In this document: positions 1 to 6,282 of the stretch, one piece after another
Position numbering within the stretch: position 1 is the stretch's first letter
How the letters are laid out: every line of letters starts with the position of its first letter
Source of the DNA: Bacteroidota bacterium
GTDB lineage: Bacteria > Bacteroidota > Bacteroidia > Chitinophagales > Chitinophagaceae
Direction of reading: 5' to 3'
DNA: 19,138 bases
Assembly (NCBI GenBank): GCA_023433755.1
Contig: JAEYUA010000242.1
Coordinates: 1-19,138 of the forward strand
Translations under genes and position numbers: made by a program
The notes under the pieces: model-generated
What the model was told of the DNA's origin: nothing
Database searches by the model: none
Seen by the model: only the letters and a program-made list of their open reading frames with translations

Positions 1-399
1 CTCAAACAGCGTGCGGAAAAAATGCTGGCCACTGAAACCTTATCAGATCTGAAATTTCCCATTCATACAGTACAATGGGTGGAGGAAGGCAGGGAGATCA
101 GGGTTGATGGCAAGATGTATGACCTTGAAACTTATCACGAGGCTGATGGCTTTCTTTATGCAAAAGGTGTACATGATGAACATGAGAGCATTGTGATGAA
201 CCTCCTCAACGATTTCAATGAAAAAGACCAGGATAATTTTGTCATCAGGATTTTACTGCTCTCACAATCCATTGCTGTTTCCATCTTACTTGTAACAATC
301 GTTTTCTGGCTTATCAAATTAAAGATCCCTTATGCGGCGTATGCGGAAAACATGCTGCCCGCTTTCTACAAAAAAATTTACCAGCCGCCCAGGGCCTGA
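1..399 (+). CDS. Partial hypothetical membrane protein (C-terminal part)
   Basis: The frame is already open at base 1 (LKQRAEK precedes the first ATG at 22), so this is the end of a gene that starts outside the window. The visible 132 residues have a soluble stretch with mixed charge (WVEEGREIRVDGKMYD, probably beta-rich) and one hydrophobic helix at about residues 88-109. A short tail follows, ending YKKIYQPPRA. It resembles the small uncharacterised proteins often found just upstream of TonB-dependent receptors in Bacteroidota, where a 'KGKEF..GKMYDV' core precedes a proline-rich end. That is a recollection of family appearance, not a search result. The stop lies 46 bases before the receptor start, so co-transcription with it is likely. 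The function is unknown. Confidence 0.7.
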   Translation, partial: LKQRAEKMLATETLSDLKFPIHTVQWVEEGREIRVDGKMYDLETYHEADGFLYAKGVHDEHESIVMNLLNDFNEKDQDNFVIRILLLSQSIAVSILLVTIVFWLIKLKIPYAAYAENMLPAFYKKIYQPPRA

Positions 400-445
400 C
401 CTCCTCCATATCATTATTAATTATTCATTTTAAAATCCTGCTTAA

Positions 446-2650
446 ATGAGGAAAGTTATTATGCTGGGCATTATGCTCGGCTGCTTCTCATTGTCGTTTG
501 CCCAGGACTCATTGTCGGGCAGGGACATGAACGAAGTATTTATTTACTCCGGGAAATTCACGGAGCGCAAAAAAAATATCGCACAAAAGATAGAGCTGGT
601 GTCCGCACAGCGGATCGCGCAGCTCAATGCACAGAACACAGGCGACCTGCTGATCAATACCGGAAATGTATTTGTACAAAAAAGCCAGCAGGGTGGCAGC
701 AGTCCTGTGATACGGGGCTTCGAAGCCAGCAGGGTTTTGCTGGTGGTGGATGGCATCAGGATGAACAATGCCATTTACCGTGCCGGTCACCTGCAGAATG
801 TAATCACTGTTGACCAGAACATGCTTGAAAGAGTGGAGGTTCTTTATGGACCTGCTTCCACGCTTTATGGCAGCGATGCCCTGGGAGGCGTGGTGCATTT
901 CAGAACCAAAATGCCAGGGCTGAGTACAAACGGCAAAACCTTTTTTACAGGCAGCGCCTTTGCACGCTACAGCAGCGCCAATAATGAAAAGACCGTTCAT
1001 GCCGATGCCAGCATCGGGGGACGTAAACTGGCCTGGCTGCAGTCTTACAATTTCAGCGATTTCGGTGATATGAAGATGGGTGATAACTATCCATCCAAAT
1101 ACCCTGATTTTGGCAGAAGGAGTTTTTATGTTGACCAGGTCAACGGCATTGATTCCGTTATCAGGAATGATGACGACCGGGTGCAGAAATTTTCGGGTTA
1201 CCGTCAATGGGATATCACGCAGAAACTGCTGTACAGGGCAAATGACAAGGTAAGCCACCTGCTGAACCTGCAACATTCCAATTCGGGCAATATTCCCAGG
1301 TACGACAGGCTGCAGGACATACGTAACGGAACCCTGCGGTTTGCTGAATGGTATTACGGTCCGCAGTTAAGGAATATGGCTGCTTATGAATTTAATGCAA
1401 GGCAACTCGGTTTTCTGGATGAGTTCAGGATCATTGCCAGTTACCAGCATATAGAAGAAAGCAGGCACCAGCGTGATTACAGGCGTTATGACCGTTTGGA
1501 CAACCGTTATGAGAAACTGAATGTAGCAAGCTTCACTGTTGATGGCAGGAAACTCTGGCAGAAACATGAACTCATCATCGGAGCTGATGCGCAACTGAAC
1601 GAAGTAAATTCAGAAGGCATCCGTAAGAACACCATAACGGGAGCAACTTCGGCTATTGATAGCCGTTATCCCAACGGCAAAAACAATATGAATTATTTTG
1701 GATTGTATGCCCAGCACCTGTTCAAGTTCGGAAAGGGTCAGTTTGTATTGAATGACGGCATCCGTTTCCAGGCCAATACCCTGCATTCAACCATTGCCGA
1801 CAATTCATTTTTCAATTTCCCTTTTACAGAGATCAAACAAAATAATGCGGCTGTAACCGGTAACATCGGGTTGGTGTACATGCCCCGCAAGAACACCCGC
1901 ATCACTGCAAATGTTTCCACAGGGTTCCGTGCACCCAATATAGATGACCTGGCAAGGATCTTTGAATCCAACACAGCTTCGCGCCAACTGATCGTACCGA
2001 ACCCCGGTATCAAACCGGAGTATACCTACAATGCTGACCTGGGTGTAAGCTTTCGCTTACTGGACGCGGTGCAGGTTGAACTGGGTGGATTTTATACCCT
2101 CTTCACCAATGCCATTGCCTTATCTCCCTTCCAACTGGATGGTGAAGATTCGGTAATGTACAATGGCAACCGCAGCAGGGTATTTGCCAACCAGAATGTG
2201 AACCGCGCTTTCATCAGGGGCCTCAACCTGGGGGTCAAGGCGGACATTACCAGCAGGCTTTTGCTTTCAGGCACCATAAATTACACTTATGGCCGCATGA
2301 ATTATGGCAAGACCAGCGAAGTTCCCCTGGATCATATTCCACCGGTATATGGAAGGACCGCACTGGGCTATACCCATGAAAGATTTTCCGCCGAAGCCTA
2401 TATGCTCTTCAATGGCTGGAAAAAGATCGCGGATTACAATCCTTCAGGAGAAGACAATGCGCAATATGCCACACCGGATGGAACGCCATCCTGGTATACG
2501 CTCAATTTCAAATCAACAGTTCAACTCCACCCAAGGCTGCAGTTGCAGTTGGGAGTGGAAAATATCTTTGACCGCAATTACAGGTATTTTGCTTCAGGGT
2601 TTTCGGCCCCCGGCCGCAACTGGATCATAGCCCTGAGGTCTAATTTTTAA
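446..2650 (+). CDS. TonB-dependent outer-membrane receptor (heme/hemoglobin-receptor-like plug)
   Basis: This 734-residue outer-membrane active transporter draws energy from TonB-ExbBD. The start at 446 gives a clean signal peptide, MRKVIMLGIMLGCFSLSFAQ. A plug domain spans about residues 40-155, with GGSSPVIRGFEASRVLLVVD, the run DGIRMNNAIYRAGHLQNVI and VEVLYGPASTLYGSDALGG. This wording is typical of the hemoglobin/heme/transferrin receptor group. A 22-strand-type barrel fills the rest and ends in an aromatic residue (ALRSNF). It contains FRAP at 494-497 and NPGIKPE at 519-525, reminiscent of the FRAP/NPNL boxes of heme receptors. However, no histidine lies between those two boxes, so the usual barrel heme ligand is missing. 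There is no N-terminal carboxypeptidase-like domain, so it is not a SusC-type glycan receptor. The PepSY gene downstream supports iron or heme, but a siderophore or another metal complex remains possible. Confidence 0.9.
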   Translation: MRKVIMLGIMLGCFSLSFAQDSLSGRDMNEVFIYSGKFTERKKNIAQKIELVSAQRIAQLNAQNTGDLLINTGNVFVQKSQQGGSSPVIRGFEASRVLLVVDGIRMNNAIYRAGHLQNVITVDQNMLERVEVLYGPASTLYGSDALGGVVHFRTKMPGLSTNGKTFFTGSAFARYSSANNEKTVHADASIGGRKLAWLQSYNFSDFGDMKMGDNYPSKYPDFGRRSFYVDQVNGIDSVIRNDDDRVQKFSGYRQWDITQKLLYRANDKVSHLLNLQHSNSGNIPRYDRLQDIRNGTLRFAEWYYGPQLRNMAAYEFNARQLGFLDEFRIIASYQHIEESRHQRDYRRYDRLDNRYEKLNVASFTVDGRKLWQKHELIIGADAQLNEVNSEGIRKNTITGATSAIDSRYPNGKNNMNYFGLYAQHLFKFGKGQFVLNDGIRFQANTLHSTIADNSFFNFPFTEIKQNNAAVTGNIGLVYMPRKNTRITANVSTGFRAPNIDDLARIFESNTASRQLIVPNPGIKPEYTYNADLGVSFRLLDAVQVELGGFYTLFTNAIALSPFQLDGEDSVMYNGNRSRVFANQNVNRAFIRGLNLGVKADITSRLLLSGTINYTYGRMNYGKTSEVPLDHIPPVYGRTALGYTHERFSAEAYMLFNGWKKIADYNPSGEDNAQYATPDGTPSWYTLNFKSTVQLHPRLQLQLGVENIFDRNYRYFASGFSAPGRNWIIALRSNF

Positions 2651-2657
2651 ATTCAAA

Positions 2658-2687
2658 GGGGGCAGCTATGGCTGCCTCCATTTTTTT
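2658..2687 (+). terminator. Terminator-like hairpin abutting the PepSY start codon
   Basis: GGGGGCAGC and GCTGCCTCC form a 9-bp stem (one G-T pair) around the loop TATG, followed by A and seven T. The hairpin begins 8 bases after the receptor stop. Its T tract ends on the base before the ATG of the PepSY gene, so it is either the receptor's terminator with some read-through or an attenuator for the next gene. Confidence 0.75.
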
Positions 2688-3251
2688 ATGGTACCAATCA
2701 AACAACAGGCAAAATGGATCAGGGCTTTCCGCTGGCTGCACCGCAAACTCGCTGTTGCCCTGTTCCTGTTTTTTTTATTGATAGCTGTAACAGGATTATT
2801 ACTCGGGATCAAAAAACAAACCGGCCTGCTGGCGCCAACGCAAAAAGGCCAGAGCGCAGATCTGTCTCAGTGGCTGCCGGCGGCTGCCCTGAATGCCAGG
2901 GCCACCGCCTACCTGCATGATTCCATCTCCCCTGATCTTTCAACAGCGCTGGACCGGATCGACATCCGGCCGGAGAAAGGCATCGCTAAATTTGTTTACA
3001 AGGATCATTACTGGGGTTTGCAGCTCGATTGCACTACAGGAGCACTGCTCTCCATCGAAAAACGTTCAAGTGATTTTATTGAAGACCTGCATGATGGTTC
3101 GCTGGTGGATGACCTGGTTGGGATTTCAAATGAAGGTTTCAAGACTGGCTATACGGTTATTATGGGATTGAGCCTGCTGATGCTTGTGGTTTCAGGCATC
3201 TGGCTCTGGTATGGGCCTAAGAGGATCCGGCAGTTGAAGCGTCAGGATTAA
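2688..3251 (+). CDS. PepSY-associated two-helix membrane protein
   Basis: The 187-residue protein has the standard short PepSY_TM layout. A basic N-terminus (KWIRAFRWLHRK) leads into helix 1 at about 20-41, then a periplasmic PepSY-like segment at about 65-125 (IDIRPEKGIAKFVY, YWGLQLDCTTGALLSIEKR). A DLHDGS motif at 133-138 comes next, and helix 2 at about 154-175 ends WLWYGPKR. His18 and His135 sit at the membrane edges where this family commonly has conserved histidines. Members often accompany siderophore or heme receptors and are suspected of roles in ferric or heme reduction, but the activity of this short form is not established. ATG 2688 is preferred because it supplies the full basic segment before helix 1. 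No Shine-Dalgarno is possible there, since the preceding bases are the T tract of a hairpin. Confidence 0.85.
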   Translation: MVPIKQQAKWIRAFRWLHRKLAVALFLFFLLIAVTGLLLGIKKQTGLLAPTQKGQSADLSQWLPAAALNARATAYLHDSISPDLSTALDRIDIRPEKGIAKFVYKDHYWGLQLDCTTGALLSIEKRSSDFIEDLHDGSLVDDLVGISNEGFKTGYTVIMGLSLLMLVVSGIWLWYGPKRIRQLKRQD

Positions 3252-3285
3252 GTTCGGTCATTAAAAACTAAATAAAAAACAGTAT

Positions 3286-3322
3286 GGAGCTGGCAGCGAA
3301 AAATGCTGCCAGCTTCCTTTTT
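3286..3322 (+). terminator. Intrinsic terminator after the PepSY gene
   Basis: AGCTGGCAGC (3288-3297) and GCTGCCAGCT (3305-3314) form a perfect 10-bp stem with loop GAAAAAT, followed by TCCTTTTT. It lies 36 bases after the PepSY stop and closes the receptor-PepSY unit. Its core GGCAGC/GCTGCC is the same as in the hairpin before the PepSY gene. Confidence 0.85.
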
Positions 3323-3634
3323 ACAGGATGCCTAATCATCTTCCAGGGATGAGCCTGAACAAGTACAAAGTGAAAACCTGGCGCAAACATTATGAATCAA
3401 AATCTCACTGACAGGATTCTTCTCATCCGGTGAGCAACTTGCATTCATCCATCAATAAATCAATTCGTTAAATACCTGCCGCTACACAATTTCCGTCACT
3501 GTAAACCAAACCCTGAACGCATGAAACCCGTATCTACCAACAGATACACTCCTATTTTTTTACCCTGCCCCGACAATCCATGCAGCTTTTACATGGGATA
3601 ATTGTCTTAAATTGGAGGCAACCAAAGTGAGATT
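3323..3634. other. Intergenic region upstream of the sigma factor gene
   Basis: No coding potential is visible. The stretch holds a weak 6-bp inverted repeat, GTATCT/AGATAC at 3530-3547, trailed by a run of seven T. It also holds a stronger inverted repeat at 3572-3606. I found no convincing TAnnTTTG element of the Bacteroidota housekeeping promoter, which could mean that the sigma gene uses a different, perhaps autogenous, promoter. Confidence 0.5.
3572..3606 (+). promoter_or_regulatory. Inverted repeat in the leader of the ECF sigma gene
   Basis: GACAAT-CCATG (3572-3582) pairs with CATGG (3592-3596) and ATTGTC (3601-3606), giving 11 pairs with a 4-base bulge (GATA) and a 9-base loop. It ends 28 bases before the ATG and just before GGAGG (3614-3618). 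It could be an operator or a leader RNA hairpin. There is no long T run, so it is not a terminator. The function is inferred from position only. Confidence 0.4.
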
Positions 3635-4210
3635 ATGACAGAGGAAGCCATTTTGCAAGGTTGTATAAAAAACAACCCTTCAGCACAAAAAGCCCTGTAC
3701 CAGAAGTACAGTGCTAAAATGCTGGTGGTTTGCTATCGCTATGCTCATAACCGGGAAGACGCAGAAGACATGTTGCAGGAGGGATTCATCAAGATCTTTT
3801 ACCAGATCCACACGTTTGAAAACCGCGGATCACTGGAAGGATGGATCAGGCGGATCATCGTTCACACCTGCATCAATCATCTGAAAAAGAACAAACGGTT
3901 CAATGAAAGCGTAGATCTCATACACGCCACCAGTATCCAGGTCCGTGAAGAAAGTATTCCATCCATTATCCAGGCAAAGGAAATTGTAGAGTGTATCCGG
4001 TTATTGCCGCTGGGTTACAGAACCGTTCTGAACCTTTACGCGATTGAAGGATATGCGCATAAGGAAATAGCGCAGATGCTGGACATTGAAGAAAGCACGA
4101 GCCGCAGCCAATACACAAGGGCCAAGGCCATGCTGGAAGATGTGCTGACCAGGAAGAACATCATGTATAAGCCAAAAGAAAAGATATTAATGACTGCTTC
4201 GGGCAGATAA
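3635..4210 (+). CDS. ECF (sigma-70 family) RNA polymerase sigma factor
   Basis: The 191-residue protein has the two-domain ECF layout. Region 2 is at about 15-88, with YRYAHNREDAEDMLQEGFIK (core-polymerase and -10 recognition helices) and GSLEGWIRRIIVHTCINHLK. Region 4 is at about 115-170, with LPLGYRTVLNLYAIEGYAHK and a helix-turn-helix, EIAQMLDIEESTSRSQ, for the -35-type element. No region 3 is present, as expected for ECF factors. A short basic tail (about 172-191) follows region 4. The next gene starts 25 bases downstream and is not a FecR-type anti-sigma factor but a membrane/barrel protein, which is therefore the natural candidate for its regulator or main output. A GGAGG lies 16 bases before ATG 3635. 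The regulon is unknown. Confidence 0.9.
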   Translation: MTEEAILQGCIKNNPSAQKALYQKYSAKMLVVCYRYAHNREDAEDMLQEGFIKIFYQIHTFENRGSLEGWIRRIIVHTCINHLKKNKRFNESVDLIHATSIQVREESIPSIIQAKEIVECIRLLPLGYRTVLNLYAIEGYAHKEIAQMLDIEESTSRSQYTRAKAMLEDVLTRKNIMYKPKEKILMTASGR

Positions 4211-4235
4211 CCCAATCCGTAAATAACGACTGACA

Positions 4236-5600
4236 ATGGAGAGAAATTTACAAAATGAAAACTTCGAGGACTTCCTGAAACAGAATGCCGAGGGGTTGCG
4301 CATGCTTCCTTCGGACAGTGTGTGGAAAGGGATTTCCAGTCACTTCCGGCGCCAGCGGCGCAAAGGCGGTTTGTTGATTGGCCTTGGACTTTTACTGACT
4401 ACCGCCGTTGGATATTTTCTTGCCAATGAGGGCAATGAAGCGCTTGAGACTGGCAGCATCGCCGCAACACCCGTGATCCGGATGGACAGGAGTGAGAAAA
4501 TAGAAACAGAAAGAGAAAGAGAAACAGAAAGAGAAAGAGGAAATGAGCCTGCAGATTTACAGGCAACAGCACCGGTCCAGGGGAGGAATGAGGCGCTCAG
4601 CTTTCAGCCATTCATTCCCCGCATAAAAAACTCTACCGCTCTATCCGTATCCCAATCACCGGAAGAAATAAACAATCTTTCGACTGAAGAAGAAACACCT
4701 GTTACAGAAGAAATTGTTGCGGAGGAAAATGTTTTCAGGGGTACCGTCATTGATGATACTTACCCTCTGACAACGCCAGCTAAAACTGTTTCGGAAAGCC
4801 TGCGGACCGACGTGATCGATCCCATGACCATTGAAAGTGTACTGAATAGTTTTACCCCCGGGAAAAAGAAGAAGCTGGAATCCCAGGTTTACTTCACTCC
4901 AACAGTAAGCTACCGCAAACTGAGTGAGAACAAGGCCTATATCAAAACCGTGTCGCCTGCGAATATTCCTTCTACCCAGCAAAACCTGTATGATATCAAT
5001 AATTTTGTAACACATAAACCTGATTTTGGTTTTGAACTGGGATTGGCAGCCAAATACCCGCTCACCAGGCATCTTAAGCTCAGGGCAGGTGTGCAGTTTA
5101 ATGTGAACCGATATGATATCAAGATCTTCAACTCATCTACACAACTTGCTACCATCAGGCTCAATAACCGGAATGGGATGGATTCTGTAAACCGTGTGAC
5201 CAATTACAGCAATACGCCTACAGGCTACAAGGCCAACTGGCTGGAGAATTTTTACTTCCAGATTTCCGCCCCTGTGGGCGTGGAGTTCAAGATCAAGGGC
5301 GACCAGAAAGTGGAATTCGGAATTGCATCAACTGTGCAACCTACTTATGTGCTGGGCGACAGGGCTTACCTGATCTCCACCGATTATAAAAATTATGCTG
5401 AAGTGCCCTGGCTCATCCGCCGGTGGAATGTAAACACCAGCCTCGAGACCTTTGTTTCTTATTCAACAGGCAAATTGCAGTGGCAGGTAGGCCCGCAGGT
5501 GAGGTACCAGCTCCTGTCAAGCTTTGTTAAAAAATATCCCGTTAAAGAAAACCTTTTCGATTTCGGTTTGAAAGTCGGCCTGGGACTTAACAGGCAATAA
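4236..5600 (+). CDS. Membrane-anchored protein with C-terminal outer-membrane beta-barrel, paired with ECF sigma
   Basis: The 454-residue protein has three distinct parts. Residues 1-43 are soluble and end very basic (SHFRRQRRKGG); FEDFLKQNAEGLRMLPSDSV is a recognisable opening of Chitinophagia proteins encoded after ECF sigma genes. Residues 44-62 form one hydrophobic helix (LLIGLGLLLTTAVGYFL) with positive residues before it, so the N-terminus should be cytoplasmic and no signal-peptidase site is evident. Residues 65-212 are a low-complexity Glu/Thr/Pro-rich linker containing (ETERER)2. From about 215 to the end, alternating amphipathic strands (LESQVYFTPTVSYRKL, LKLRAGVQFNVNRYDI, FYFQISAPVGVEFKI, FGLKVGLGLNRQ) look like a PorT/OmpW-type barrel of 8-10 strands. 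It may be an anti-sigma factor spanning the envelope, or a barrel protein with an uncleaved anchor. The function is not known. Confidence 0.75.
   Translation: MERNLQNENFEDFLKQNAEGLRMLPSDSVWKGISSHFRRQRRKGGLLIGLGLLLTTAVGYFLANEGNEALETGSIAATPVIRMDRSEKIETERERETERERGNEPADLQATAPVQGRNEALSFQPFIPRIKNSTALSVSQSPEEINNLSTEEETPVTEEIVAEENVFRGTVIDDTYPLTTPAKTVSESLRTDVIDPMTIESVLNSFTPGKKKKLESQVYFTPTVSYRKLSENKAYIKTVSPANIPSTQQNLYDINNFVTHKPDFGFELGLAAKYPLTRHLKLRAGVQFNVNRYDIKIFNSSTQLATIRLNNRNGMDSVNRVTNYSNTPTGYKANWLENFYFQISAPVGVEFKIKGDQKVEFGIASTVQPTYVLGDRAYLISTDYKNYAEVPWLIRRWNVNTSLETFVSYSTGKLQWQVGPQVRYQLLSSFVKKYPVKENLFDFGLKVGLGLNRQ
4503..4538 (+). repeat. Perfect 18-base tandem repeat inside the barrel-protein gene
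   Basis: Two exact copies of GAAACAGAAAGAGAAAGA lie head to tail. They encode residues 90-101 as ETERER-ETERER in the linker after the transmembrane helix. The unit is a multiple of three, so gain or loss of a copy would lengthen or shorten the linker by six residues without shifting the frame. Confidence 0.95.
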
Positions 5601-5620
5601 CACGGACTACTTGCTTATCA

Positions 5621-5654
5621 AAACCCTGCAACAATCTTTGCAGGGTTTCGTTTT
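5621..5654 (+). terminator. Intrinsic terminator after the barrel-protein gene
   Basis: AAACCCTGCA (5621-5630) and TGCAGGGTTT (5639-5648) make a perfect 10-bp stem with an 8-base loop, followed by CGTTTT. It lies 20 bases after the stop and separates the sigma/barrel pair from the lipoprotein gene. Confidence 0.8.
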
Positions 5655-5677
5655 ATACGGAAATGTAATTTTACCAG

Positions 5678-6265
5678 ATGAAGAATTGGACCCTAATCCT
5701 GCTGCTTTTGCTTTTCATTCAGGCCTGCAAAAGCAAAGAGAAAGAACCTGAAAAAGATACATCCTCCTATTTCCATGTGAGCAACTACCTGAAAAGCGAG
5801 GTCAAAAGACTGGACACCTCCCTGTACAGTTTTATCAAGATCGAAACAGTAAATGGCCGCTCAGATACCACTGACATCAGCAGGGAAGAGATCAGGAAAT
5901 ATGCGGCGGATTTCCTGGACATTCCTGATATCCGCGACAAAAAAATCGGTAAGGATTACGAAGCAATGGTGAGTTACGATACCCTGGCCGGCAGGGTTTA
6001 TATGAGTTACACAGCCTATGATAAAGATGTGGAAGTAGTGAAGCAGGATGTTAGTATTATGCCCGGGCTGGGCGCTGTTGAAGACAAGGTAATGACTCTT
6101 TATATTGAGAAGATTAAAGACGAGGATGATGTGATTACGGAGAAAAAAATGTTATGGGATACGCAGCGCTATTTCAACATCCGCACTATCACTCAGAAAA
6201 AAAATGAACCCGAACAGGTACATAATTTGAAGATCCAGTGGAACGGCAGCCAATGGGAGCAGTAG
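5678..6265 (+). CDS. Small lipoprotein of unknown function
   Basis: The 195-residue protein has a textbook lipoprotein signal: MKNW, then a leucine-rich core, then the lipobox FIQAC with the lipidated Cys at residue 17. After the Cys comes a highly charged tether (KSKEKEPEKD). Charged residues right after the Cys can act as surface-export signals in Bacteroidota, so surface display is possible. The rest is a compact, mostly polar domain with repeated acidic/lysine patches and beta-rich stretches (YEAMVSYDTLAGRVYMSYTA; VHNLKIQWNGSQWEQ at the end). I recognise no catalytic motif. It sits alone after a terminator and 17 bases before uvrC, so the two probably share a transcript, although no functional link is evident. 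Confidence 0.8.
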   Translation: MKNWTLILLLLLFIQACKSKEKEPEKDTSSYFHVSNYLKSEVKRLDTSLYSFIKIETVNGRSDTTDISREEIRKYAADFLDIPDIRDKKIGKDYEAMVSYDTLAGRVYMSYTAYDKDVEVVKQDVSIMPGLGAVEDKVMTLYIEKIKDEDDVITEKKMLWDTQRYFNIRTITQKKNEPEQVHNLKIQWNGSQWEQ

Positions 6266-6282
6266 CCGATTGAATTTGAATA

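Noticed and set aside
509..1276. 255-codon open frame on the - strand inside the TonB receptor gene
   Set aside because: It is fully antisense to a clear receptor gene, has no recognisable domain or start context, and arises from codon bias of the real frame.
3530..3561. GTATCT/AGATAC hairpin plus T7 as a terminator
   Set aside because: The stem is only 6 bp and AT-rich, five bases separate it from the T run, and no gene precedes it closely.
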